From contig JAZRQE010000044.1 in NCBI GenBank assembly GCA_045649545.1, positions 1-48,196 on the forward strand: DNA of 48,196 bases, read 5' to 3'. Within the stretch, counting starts at the first letter, position 1. The number at the start of each line of letters is the position of its first letter. Below are positions 1 to 6,315 of this stretch, one piece after another. A model generated the notes under the pieces. The model made no database searches. It was not told where the DNA came from and saw nothing but the letters and a program-made list of their open reading frames with translations. Source of the stretch: UMGS172 sp045649545. Lineage in GTDB: Bacteria > Bacillota > Clostridia > Oscillospirales > Acutalibacteraceae. The translations under genes and the position numbers were made by a program.

Positions 1-140
1 CATTTTTACAATAACCAAAGAATACAACTAAAAACAAAACTGACACCACTCGAAAAGCGATGTCAGTATGTTGCTTAAAATTTAATTTCAACTACCATAA
101 AGGTCTTTTTTGTACTGTCCGCACAAAATGGGGCAGTTCA
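1..140 (-). mobile_element. Probable IS3/IS150-like element end (decayed or cut by window edge)
   Basis: Read on the minus strand from 140, the sequence begins TGAACTGCCCCATTTTGTGC and continues CGGACAGTAC, then an A-run and TATGGTAG. The opening resembles the termini of IS150-group IS3-family elements. The element at the other end of the window (from about 48027) has the same order of blocks: TG start, CGGACA-TA at the same distance, A-run, TATGGTAG, AATTAAA. Here the second arm of the ribosome-binding-site hairpin and the transposase start are missing, so only the terminal 50 bases look IS-like and this may be a relic. No transposase reading frame is visible. The family call is recall of terminus patterns, not a search result. 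Confidence 0.35.
30..67 (-). terminator. Rho-independent terminator, minus strand
   Basis: ACTGACA (39-45) pairs with TGTCAGT (61-67). On the minus strand the stem is followed by a T-rich tract, TTTGTTTTT (complement of 30-38). It would end transcripts of the comEA-like gene, although it lies beyond the apparent IS end. Confidence 0.45.
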
Positions 141-162
141 GCGTTGCATCTGTCCTTTAGTT

Positions 163-552
163 TTATCCAACCGTAATCAGGTCTTTGATTTTTTCGAAAG
201 TGACGTCGCCGATGCCTTCAACGTTGGTTATATCGTTAATTGATTTGAAATCACCAAAATTTTCGCGGTGGTCAACAATGGCTTGAGCCTTTTTAGCACC
301 GATACCGGGAAGATGGTTAAGTTCTTCTTCTGAAGCCGTATTAATGTTTATAAGGTTTTTGCTGTTAGAGTTGGCAGAGGATGTATCGCTTTTTTTCGAA
401 GTGCAGAAATCAAACGATACGGTGTTGTCTTTGGCATCGTTGTCAATTTTGTAGTATTGGAATGTAGACGCAATAATAAGTCCGCCGAAGATTAAAATAA
501 TCAGGGTAAATATAAAAATATCGGACTTGAATTTTGATTTGTTATCAGACAT
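163..552 (-). CDS. comEA: ComEA-like helix-hairpin-helix DNA-binding protein, membrane anchored
   Basis: 129-residue protein with a short polar N-terminus, one membrane segment at about residues 10-30 (IFIFTLIILIFGGLIIAS), a low-complexity Ser/Asn linker, and a C-terminal ComEA-type double helix-hairpin-helix domain from about residue 60 (INTASEEELNHLPGIGAKKA, then VEGIGDVTFEKIKDLITVG). ComEA proteins bind incoming double-stranded DNA at the membrane during competence. The SLBB domain often present in ComEA is absent and the protein is short, so a general DNA-binding role is also possible. I chose the ATG at 552 over the upstream in-frame start because AGAGG lies about 7 bases before it. No comEB or comEC is adjacent. 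Confidence 0.8.
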   Translation of the reverse strand: MSDNKSKFKSDIFIFTLIILIFGGLIIASTFQYYKIDNDAKDNTVSFDFCTSKKSDTSSANSNSKNLININTASEEELNHLPGIGAKKAQAIVDHRENFGDFKSINDITNVEGIGDVTFEKIKDLITVG

Positions 553-573
553 AAATGAACCTCTTTGAAAATT

Positions 574-607
574 AACTAAAACCACCGGTTTTTCGGTGGT
601 TTTAGTT
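574..607 (-). terminator. 14-bp perfect hairpin between the RHH gene and the comEA-like gene
   Basis: AACTAAAACCACCG (574-587) and CGGTGGTTTTAGTT (594-607) form a perfect 14-bp stem with a 6-base loop. On the minus strand it follows the stop codon of the ribbon-helix-helix gene at 618 and precedes the comEA-like start at 552. The T-run after the stem is weak, so it may be a partial terminator or a processing/stability hairpin. Confidence 0.6.
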
Positions 608-617
608 ATGGTTATTT

Positions 618-770
618 TTAATTTTTTGCTTCAAGCTTTTTGACATATTCTTTAACCGCAATGTTGATGAACTGCGAAAGTGAGCGGTCGTCGTATTCGG
701 CTAAAGCCTTTGCTTTTTCAAGAATATCATTGTCTATGGTAATGCTGATACGTTCTTTTAGCGGTCGCAT
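618..770 (-). CDS. Small ribbon-helix-helix (CopG/Arc-type) DNA-binding protein
   Basis: A 50-codon gene. The product starts MRPLKERISITIDNDILEKA and ends KKLEAKN. The pattern is a short beta strand (RISITID) followed by two helices (NDILEKAKALAEY, then SLSQFINIAVKEYVKKLEAK), which is the CopG/Arc ribbon-helix-helix fold. Such proteins bind DNA as dimers and often act as antitoxins or autorepressors. AAGGA lies about 8 bases before the ATG at 770, supporting translation. No toxin gene is next to it: upstream is divergent tspO and downstream is the comEA-like gene. Target unknown; it could control its own promoter or tspO across the AT-rich 771-933 gap, in which I see no clear operator. Confidence 0.75.
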   Translation of the reverse strand: MRPLKERISITIDNDILEKAKALAEYDDRSLSQFINIAVKEYVKKLEAKN

Positions 771-933
771 TTTATCACATCCTTGAGAATATTATAATGA
801 TTAGTAATAAATAATATTTCTAAATATTATATAATATGATAAAATAACATTTTCAAGTGATTGCTTAATATTATTTTTCTATTAATGATTATCCTAATAA
901 AAATCAACATATATTTAATTTGGAGGGATAACA

Positions 934-1416
934 ATGAACAAGATTAAAAGCTTTATTAAAAAGTACAAAACACAACTGATATGGGTTGCTATAACTCTTG
1001 TTGCAGGGGGATTAGGCACTTTACTTTCGGGTAATTACGATGTTTATAAAATGGTTGAAAAACCGCCTCTTTCACCGCCTAGTTGGGTTTTCCCGGTTGT
1101 TTGGACGCTTTTGTATATTATAATAGGTTGGGCAGCAGGGAATATAGCCGCCTCGCGTGACCTTGATAAAGGTATTGCAATTAAGTTTTATTTAGTACAG
1201 CTTTTCATAAATATTCTTTGGCCTGTCATTTTCTTTAGATTTGAAGCCGCTAAATTTGCTTTGTTTTGGTTAGCCTTGCTTATTATCACCGTTATATTAA
1301 CCTTCTTGGTGTTTCACCGAATCGACCGTAAGTCTGCATGGTTGCTATTACCGTATCTTGCGTGGTGTGGCTTTGCATTTTATCTGAACCTTGGTATTGT
1401 AGCACTTAATTCTTGA
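934..1416 (+). CDS. tspO: TspO/MBR family tryptophan-rich membrane protein
   Basis: 160 residues with five predicted membrane helices, the length and topology of TspO (mitochondrial benzodiazepine receptor homologue). The family signature follows the first helix: EKPPLSPPSWVFPVVW and TLLYIIIGWAAG; WPVIFFRF is also conserved. TspO proteins bind porphyrins and related ligands and are implicated in stress responses and tetrapyrrole handling; the physiological substrate is unsettled. A GGAGGG ribosome binding site lies 7 bases before the ATG. The gene is monocistronic, with CIRCE-controlled groES 134 bases downstream. Confidence 0.92.
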   Translation: MNKIKSFIKKYKTQLIWVAITLVAGGLGTLLSGNYDVYKMVEKPPLSPPSWVFPVVWTLLYIIIGWAAGNIAASRDLDKGIAIKFYLVQLFINILWPVIFFRFEAAKFALFWLALLIITVILTFLVFHRIDRKSAWLLLPYLAWCGFAFYLNLGIVALNS

Positions 1417-1453
1417 AATTAATAAAATATTTTGGAAAATTTTACAAAAGTAC

Positions 1454-1481
1454 TTGATTTTTTTGAAATACGTGCTAAAAT
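1454..1481 (+). promoter_or_regulatory. SigA-type promoter of groESL
   Basis: -35 TTGATT (1454-1459), 16-base spacer, -10 TAAAAT (1476-1481) preceded by an extended -10 TG at 1473-1474. The CIRCE operator starts 6 bases after the -10, covering the expected transcription start. Confidence 0.75.
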
Positions 1482-1486
1482 ATGTA

Positions 1487-1513
1487 TTAGCACTCGAAGT
1501 TAAAGAGTGCTAA
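1487..1513 (+). promoter_or_regulatory. CIRCE operator (HrcA binding site)
   Basis: TTAGCACTC-N9-GAGTGCTAA with both 9-base arms perfectly complementary and matching the CIRCE consensus. HrcA represses groESL here under non-stress conditions. hrcA itself is not in the window. Confidence 0.97.
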
Positions 1514-1549
1514 TTTGATGATAATAATAAATTACAGGAGGTAATTATT

Positions 1550-1834
1550 ATGACTATTAAGCCTTTATTGGACCGTGTTGTTATTAAATCGGTTGAGGCA
1601 GAGGAAACTACCCAAAGCGGTATTATTCTTGCAGGTTCGGCTAAAGAGAAACCCCAAATTTCCGAGGTTACTGCAGTAGGCCCCGGCGGTATTGTTGACG
1701 GTAACGAGGTTAAGATGTATGTAAAAGTCGGTGACAAGGTTATCACTGCTCAATATGCAGGCAGCCCCGTTAAGATTGACGGTGTAGAGTACAGCATTGT
1801 TCGTCAGTCGGATATTCTTGCAATTGTAGAATAA
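1550..1834 (+). CDS. groES: Co-chaperonin GroES
   Basis: 94 residues, standard GroES length. It starts MTIKPLLDRVVIKSVEAEE and carries the mobile loop region (TTQSGIILAGSAKEKPQ), the conserved EVTAVGPG turn, and the C-terminal QSDILAIVE. GroES forms the heptameric lid of the GroEL folding chamber in the cytoplasm. An AGGAGG site precedes the ATG. It is first gene of the CIRCE-controlled bicistron, with 13 bases between its stop and the groEL start. Confidence 0.98.
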   Translation: MTIKPLLDRVVIKSVEAEETTQSGIILAGSAKEKPQISEVTAVGPGGIVDGNEVKMYVKVGDKVITAQYAGSPVKIDGVEYSIVRQSDILAIVE

Positions 1835-1847
1835 GGAGAGATATAAA

Positions 1848-3479
1848 ATGGCTAAAGAAATTCTTTTTGGCGAGGACGCCAGAAAAGCACTTCAGGCAGG
1901 CGTTGATAAGCTTGCCGATGCTGTTAAGGTTACATTAGGACCTAAAGGCAGAAACGTAGTATTGGATAAAAAATTCGGTGCACCGCTTATTACTAACGAC
2001 GGTGTTACCATTGCTAAAGATGTTGAGTTGGATGACCCGTTTGAAAATATGGGTGCAAGCCTTGTTAAAGAGGTTGCTACCAAGACTAACGACTGTGCAG
2101 GTGACGGTACAACCACCGCTACTGTTTTGGCACAGGCACTCATCCGAGAGGGTATGAAGAACGTTGCCGCAGGTGCAAACCCGATGGTATTGAAAAAGGG
2201 TATCAGCTTGGCAGTTGATACTGCAGTTAAGACTGTTGTCGGCAACTCTAAAAAGGTTAACGGTGCAGACGATATTGCCCGTGTTGCTACCATTTCTGCA
2301 GGTGATGAGTTTATCGGTAAGTTAATTGCCGAGGCTATGGATAAAGTATCTTCTGACGGTGTTATTACCGTTGAGGAATCCAAAACTGCCGAAACCTATT
2401 CCGAGGTTGTTGAGGGTATGCAGTTTGACCGAGGATATATCACTCCTTATATGGCTACCGACACAGATAAAATGGAAGCTGTTTTGGATGACCCGTTCAT
2501 TCTTATTACCGATAAGAAGATTTCCAGCATTCAGGAAATTTTACCTCTCTTAGAGCAAATGGTTCAGGGTGGCGGTAAGTTGCTTATCGTTGCTGAAGAT
2601 GTTGAGGGTGAAGCATTATCTACCCTTATCGTTAACAAACTCCGCGGAACATTTACTTGTGTAGCAGTTAAGGCTCCCGGTTTTGGCGACAGAAGAAAAG
2701 AAATGCTTCAGGATATCGCAATCCTCACCGGCGGTCAGGTTGTATCGAGTGAGCTTGGCTTTGAGCTTAAGGATACATCCATTGATATGCTTGGTCGTGC
2801 ACGTCAGGTTAAAATTGGTAAGGAAAACACCATTATTGTTGACGGTGCAGGCAAGTCCGAGGATATCAAGAGCCGTATCGGTCAAATCAGAAAGCAGATT
2901 GAAACAACTACTTCCGATTTCGACCGTGAGAAGTTGCAGGAGCGTTTGGCAAAATTGTCAGGCGGCGTTGCAGTAATCAAGGTTGGTGCCGCTACCGAAG
3001 TTGAAATGAAGGACAAGAAACTCCGCATTGAGGATGCCCTTGCTGCTACTAAAGCCGCTGTTGAAGAGGGTATCGTAGCCGGCGGTGGCGTTGCATTGGT
3101 TAACGCTATCAACTCGGTTAAGGAGCTTTTGACAACTGTTGACGGTGACGTTAAGACCGGTGTATCAATCGTTCTCTCGGCTTTGGAAGCACCTATTCGT
3201 CAGATTGCTTTCAACGCAGGTCTTGAAGGCTCGGTTATTGTTGATAAAATTGTATGTTCAGGCAAGGCTAACTACGGCTTTGACGCTTACAGCGAGGTTT
3301 ACACCGATATGCTCGAGGCAGGCATCGTTGACCCGACTAAGGTTACCCGTTCTGCATTGCAGAATGCCGCTTCGGTTGCATCTATGGTACTCACAACAGA
3401 GTCTATCGTAGCCGATAAACCCGACCCGAAGGCTGATGCTGCAGCAGCAGCTGCAGCCGGTGCAGGCGGAATGTACTAA
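1848..3479 (+). CDS. groEL: Chaperonin GroEL (Hsp60)
   Basis: 543 residues, full length. Conserved elements include KVTLGPKGRNVV, the ATP-binding loop AGDGTTTATVLAQ with its catalytic Asp, the apical-domain stretch KAPGFGDRRKEML, and the equatorial GIVAGGGVAL. The tail ends GAGGMY, a short version of the GGM-repeat end of group I chaperonins. GroEL forms the double-ring ATP-driven folding chamber. It is co-transcribed with groES and followed by a strong terminator. Long antisense open frames over it are shadows of its biased codon use. Confidence 0.99.
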   Translation: MAKEILFGEDARKALQAGVDKLADAVKVTLGPKGRNVVLDKKFGAPLITNDGVTIAKDVELDDPFENMGASLVKEVATKTNDCAGDGTTTATVLAQALIREGMKNVAAGANPMVLKKGISLAVDTAVKTVVGNSKKVNGADDIARVATISAGDEFIGKLIAEAMDKVSSDGVITVEESKTAETYSEVVEGMQFDRGYITPYMATDTDKMEAVLDDPFILITDKKISSIQEILPLLEQMVQGGGKLLIVAEDVEGEALSTLIVNKLRGTFTCVAVKAPGFGDRRKEMLQDIAILTGGQVVSSELGFELKDTSIDMLGRARQVKIGKENTIIVDGAGKSEDIKSRIGQIRKQIETTTSDFDREKLQERLAKLSGGVAVIKVGAATEVEMKDKKLRIEDALAATKAAVEEGIVAGGGVALVNAINSVKELLTTVDGDVKTGVSIVLSALEAPIRQIAFNAGLEGSVIVDKIVCSGKANYGFDAYSEVYTDMLEAGIVDPTKVTRSALQNAASVASMVLTTESIVADKPDPKADAAAAAAAGAGGMY

Positions 3480-3501
3480 TTCCAAAAATAAAACAAATAA
3501 T

Positions 3502-3532
3502 AAAAGTCCCTCTCGGCTGAGAGGGACTTTTT
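3502..3532. terminator. Bidirectional terminator between groEL and ychF
   Basis: AAGTCCCTCTC pairs with GAGAGGGACTT around a 4-base loop (3515-3518), with A-run before and T-run after, so it can stop groEL on the plus strand and convergent ychF on the minus strand. Confidence 0.9.
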
Positions 3533-3554
3533 ATGTTTAAAGTATTATACAATA

Positions 3555-4661
3555 TTAAACGTTAAACAAGAAATGTACAACGTCGCCGTCCTGCATAACG
3601 TATTCCTTACCTTCGCTTCGTACCAAGCCTTTTTCTTTGGCGGCGATAAGAGCTTTGTCATCGCTACCGCAGGCAATTAAATCCTTATATGCTACAACCT
3701 CGGCACGAATAAAGCCTTTTTCAAAGTCACTGTGGATTTTGCCGGCAGCACCGGGGGCTTTTGTGCCTTTTTTAATTGTCCAGGCTCTGACCTCAGGTTG
3801 TCCTGCAGTGAGGTAGGAGATAAGACCGAGCAAAGAGTAGCAGGTTTGAATAAGGCGGTCAAGACCTGATTTGTCAAGACCTAATTCCTCCAAGAACATC
3901 TTTTTCTCGTCTTCTTCCATTTCAGCCATATCGGCTTCTAAAGCGGCACAAATCGGCAAGGTTTCAGCACCTTCTTGGGCAGCGATGGCTTTAACTGCGT
4001 TGTAACGGGTATTAGAGTCGATACCGCCTTGGAAATCGTCTTCGCTCATATTGCAGGCGTAAATAACCGGCTTTGAGGTTAAAAGCTCGATTGTATTGAG
4101 GATAGCGGCTTCATTTTCGTCAACCTCAACTGCACGTGCGGTTTTGCCACCCTCTAATTCTGAAATCAAACGCTTTAAAAAATTAACCTCTGCCTGATAA
4201 GATTTGTCACCCTTTAAAGCCTTGTTTGCCTTGTCTAAACGGCGTTCCAAAATCTCAAGGTCGGATAAAATAAGCTCCAAATTGATTGTTTCAATGTCAC
4301 GGCCAGGGTCAACCGAGCCTTCAACGTGGATAATATCGTCATTTTCAAAGCAACGGACAACGTGAACAATGGCATCAACCTCACGAATGTGGGATAAAAA
4401 TTTGTTGCCCAAACCTTCGCCCTTTGATGCTCCTTTAACTAAACCTGCAATATCGACAAACTCGATAACGGCGGGTGTGAATTTTTGAGGATGGTACATT
4501 TCTGCTAATTTGTCTAAACGCTCGTCGGGAACACTAACCATACCGACATTCGGCTCAATTGTACAGAAAGGGTAGTTAGCAGACTGTGCACCTGCGTTTG
4601 TAATAGCATTAAAAAGGGTTGATTTACCGACATTCGGCAATCCTACGATACCTAATTTCAT
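3555..4661 (-). CDS. ychF: Redox-regulated ATPase YchF (Obg-like ATPase)
   Basis: 368 residues, usual YchF length. P-loop GLPNVGKSTLFNAIT at residues 6-20, switch II DIAGLVKGASKGEGLG, and NMSE in place of the NKxD guanine-specificity motif, which explains ATP rather than GTP preference in this family. A coiled-coil stretch (residues about 130-200) and a C-terminal TGS-like domain ending YVMQDGDVVHFLFNV follow. The protein associates with ribosomes and is linked to stress and redox responses. AAGGAG lies 8 bases before the ATG at 4661. The gene is convergent to groEL, and its promoter is nested in a terminator loop (4684-4746). Confidence 0.97.
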   Translation of the reverse strand: MKLGIVGLPNVGKSTLFNAITNAGAQSANYPFCTIEPNVGMVSVPDERLDKLAEMYHPQKFTPAVIEFVDIAGLVKGASKGEGLGNKFLSHIREVDAIVHVVRCFENDDIIHVEGSVDPGRDIETINLELILSDLEILERRLDKANKALKGDKSYQAEVNFLKRLISELEGGKTARAVEVDENEAAILNTIELLTSKPVIYACNMSEDDFQGGIDSNTRYNAVKAIAAQEGAETLPICAALEADMAEMEEDEKKMFLEELGLDKSGLDRLIQTCYSLLGLISYLTAGQPEVRAWTIKKGTKAPGAAGKIHSDFEKGFIRAEVVAYKDLIACGSDDKALIAAKEKGLVRSEGKEYVMQDGDVVHFLFNV

Positions 4662-4683
4662 ATTTTAACTCCTTTGCTTAACA

Positions 4684-4746
4684 ATAAAAAAAGTCAATGC
4701 ACTATAACTATTTTAACAGTATAATGCATTGACCTAAATTTTTCAA
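4684..4746 (-). promoter_or_regulatory. Terminator for the upstream operon with the ychF promoter nested in its loop
   Basis: GTCAATGCA (4693-4701) and TGCATTGAC (4725-4733) form a 9-bp dyad followed on the minus strand by seven Ts (4692-4686): a rho-independent terminator for transcripts arriving from the SCIFF operon. On the same strand a promoter overlaps it: -35 TTGAAA (complement of 4741-4746), 17-base spacer, -10 TATACT (complement of 4718-4723). Transcripts starting near 4711 contain only the second arm, so they should not terminate. The dyad could alternatively be an operator. Confidence 0.6.
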
Positions 4747-4770
4747 CAAAAAAATTATATAATGGCAGTT

Positions 4771-4964
4771 GAACGTGGAAATGACCCTGAAAGTGTCATT
4801 TCCACACCAAATCTTTGATTTGTTAACAAATTTTCAAGGAAAATTTGACAACGGCCATTGCAATGATGTAGAAAAGCAATCGAAATTTACGAAATTTGAT
4901 TGCTTGAAAGCCGAATTATCGGCTTTTGTGGAAACGTTTTGCGTTTCCACGTTCTACAATCATT
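4771..4964. repeat. Hairpin-rich intergenic element with 11-bp terminal inverted repeats
   Basis: Fills the 312-base gap between ychF and the decarboxylase together with the ychF promoter/terminator. The ends are GAACGTGGAAA (4771-4781) and TTTCCACGTTC (4944-4954), perfect inverted repeats. Between them are consecutive perfect or near-perfect stem-loops: 4775-4805 (11-bp stem), 4808-4822, 4828-4846, 4874-4905 (8 plus 6 bp with one bulge), 4907-4926, and 4928-4950 (9 bp). AATGATGTAGAA (4862-4873) can pair with TTCTACAATCATT (4952-4964) apart from one bulged base. There is no convincing coding frame. It lies directly behind the decarboxylase stop codon, so it would form the 3' end of the SCIFF operon transcript. 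It could be a non-autonomous miniature transposable element. Confidence 0.65.
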
Positions 4965-4973
4965 ATAAAATTT

Positions 4974-6314
4974 CTATTTGATTTTTACAATACAGCAATC
5001 ATCAATGCCGTAATATTTGAAGCATTTTATCGCGTGTTCATCAATCCGTTCTCCGCAAACCAAGATTGGGACTGCTGGCGGGCAGCCTACTGTCGGAACA
5101 GCCAGGATACGTCCAATGCATTGTTCCACCGGCAGTGTCTCTGAATCGGAAAGCATTGCTTCGCGTATTTCAAGCACCTTTGGGCAGGGTATAAACCGAG
5201 GGGCTTTTTCCTCAATCGGAGTTTTGGGAGATATAGTAAATAGTGCCTGCTTTAGACGGTTTAGTTCATGCTCAGTCATCTCTGCTGATAGCATTAGCAC
5301 CACATAATCAGGGTCAGCATATTCAGGTTCGATTATCTCTTGGCGTAAAACATCCGCCAATTGAATACCCGAATAACCGAAAGGCTTTGCATCAATGGTC
5401 AACTTCAACGGTTCATTACCGTAAAGCGTATAACCGTACTGCCTGAGACTTTCCTTGAACGCGTCAATTTTGGGTAATAGGTTATTTAGTTTCGCAGAAT
5501 AATCCTCCAAATACTTATTGGCAATATCCAGTGATTGCAGAATCAGGTAGGACGGACTGGTAGAGCCAAAGAGCATAAGTGAATTTTTAGCTTGCGTTCC
5601 AACAGCCTTATCAATTTTTGCTGAAAGATGCAGATAAGCACCTCCGGTCAGTACCGGCAATGTCTTATGTGCGGAGTCACAGCATAAATCCGCACCGAGG
5701 TCTATTGGGTGCATAGATTCAGGAAGAAACCTCAAATATGCTCCATGAGCGTTGTCTACTATGAGAAGTACATTATGTCGGTGGCAGACCTTTGCAAGAC
5801 CGCGAATATCAGCGATTTTTCCCAGGTAGTCAGGGCTTGTCACATACACGGCAACAGGCTTGTCCTTAGCATTACTCAAATAACGGTCTATCTCCATAGG
5901 AGTCAGTTCACAGGACAAGTAGCTAGAGTTACTCTCTGAATACAGCCAATCTACCTGCATATCCAGCAATGCGATAGCCGTCAGGAAGGTTTTATGGGCA
6001 TTTCTTACGGCTGCAACCAACGGTTTTCTTCCTTGCTGTTTGGCATAGAGCAATGTTAGATACAGCATAGCTCTAATACATTGCGAAGAACCTTCGGTAG
6101 AATAGTATGTTTTGCAGCCAAATAGCATACTTGCGTTGGCTTCGCTTTGGGCGATAATACCGTCTGCTTCATAAAGGCTATCCGCACCTTGGATTTCTGT
6201 TACATCCAAATGCTCTATCCCTAAGCCGGATACCCCTTTATGACCGGGCATATGCAGTCTCAAAGGATTTTTTGCTGCGTATCTCTGAACGAAATCACAG
6301 ATTGGTGTTTTCAT
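4974..6314 (-). CDS. Orn/Lys/Arg decarboxylase-family PLP-dependent enzyme
   Basis: 446 residues, fold-type I PLP enzyme. Family motifs are LHMPGHKG (residues 20-27), a Ser/Glu phosphate-binding region YYSTEGSSQ, IVDNAHGAY with the PLP-contacting Asp187, and CDSAHKTLPVLTGG with Schiff-base Lys217. A C-terminal domain typical of clostridial decarboxylases follows (RFIPCPKVLEI to CCIVKIK). Members decarboxylate arginine, lysine or ornithine; the substrate cannot be read from sequence. I prefer the ATG at 6314 (AGGTGA 5 bases upstream) over GTG at 6323. It begins one base after the maturase stop, so it is probably translationally coupled and part of the SCIFF operon. It is shorter than the large inducible decarboxylases and resembles the YaaO class. 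Confidence 0.85.
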   Translation of the reverse strand: MKTPICDFVQRYAAKNPLRLHMPGHKGVSGLGIEHLDVTEIQGADSLYEADGIIAQSEANASMLFGCKTYYSTEGSSQCIRAMLYLTLLYAKQQGRKPLVAAVRNAHKTFLTAIALLDMQVDWLYSESNSSYLSCELTPMEIDRYLSNAKDKPVAVYVTSPDYLGKIADIRGLAKVCHRHNVLLIVDNAHGAYLRFLPESMHPIDLGADLCCDSAHKTLPVLTGGAYLHLSAKIDKAVGTQAKNSLMLFGSTSPSYLILQSLDIANKYLEDYSAKLNNLLPKIDAFKESLRQYGYTLYGNEPLKLTIDAKPFGYSGIQLADVLRQEIIEPEYADPDYVVLMLSAEMTEHELNRLKQALFTISPKTPIEEKAPRFIPCPKVLEIREAMLSDSETLPVEQCIGRILAVPTVGCPPAVPILVCGERIDEHAIKCFKYYGIDDCCIVKIK

Positions 6315-6315
6315 T

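Noticed and set aside
618..770. Toxin-antitoxin pair with the ribbon-helix-helix protein as antitoxin
   Set aside because: No toxin-like frame is adjacent; the neighbours are comEA-like and tspO genes.
1892..2383. Long antisense open frame over groEL (and similar ones over groES, dnaE, pfkA and nptA)
   Set aside because: They lie wholly inside strongly conserved genes, lack ribosome binding sites, and follow from codon bias.
4769..5144. Plus-strand open frames in and beside the hairpin element
   Set aside because: They run through inverted repeats and into the antisense of the decarboxylase, and have no ribosome binding site or protein-like composition.
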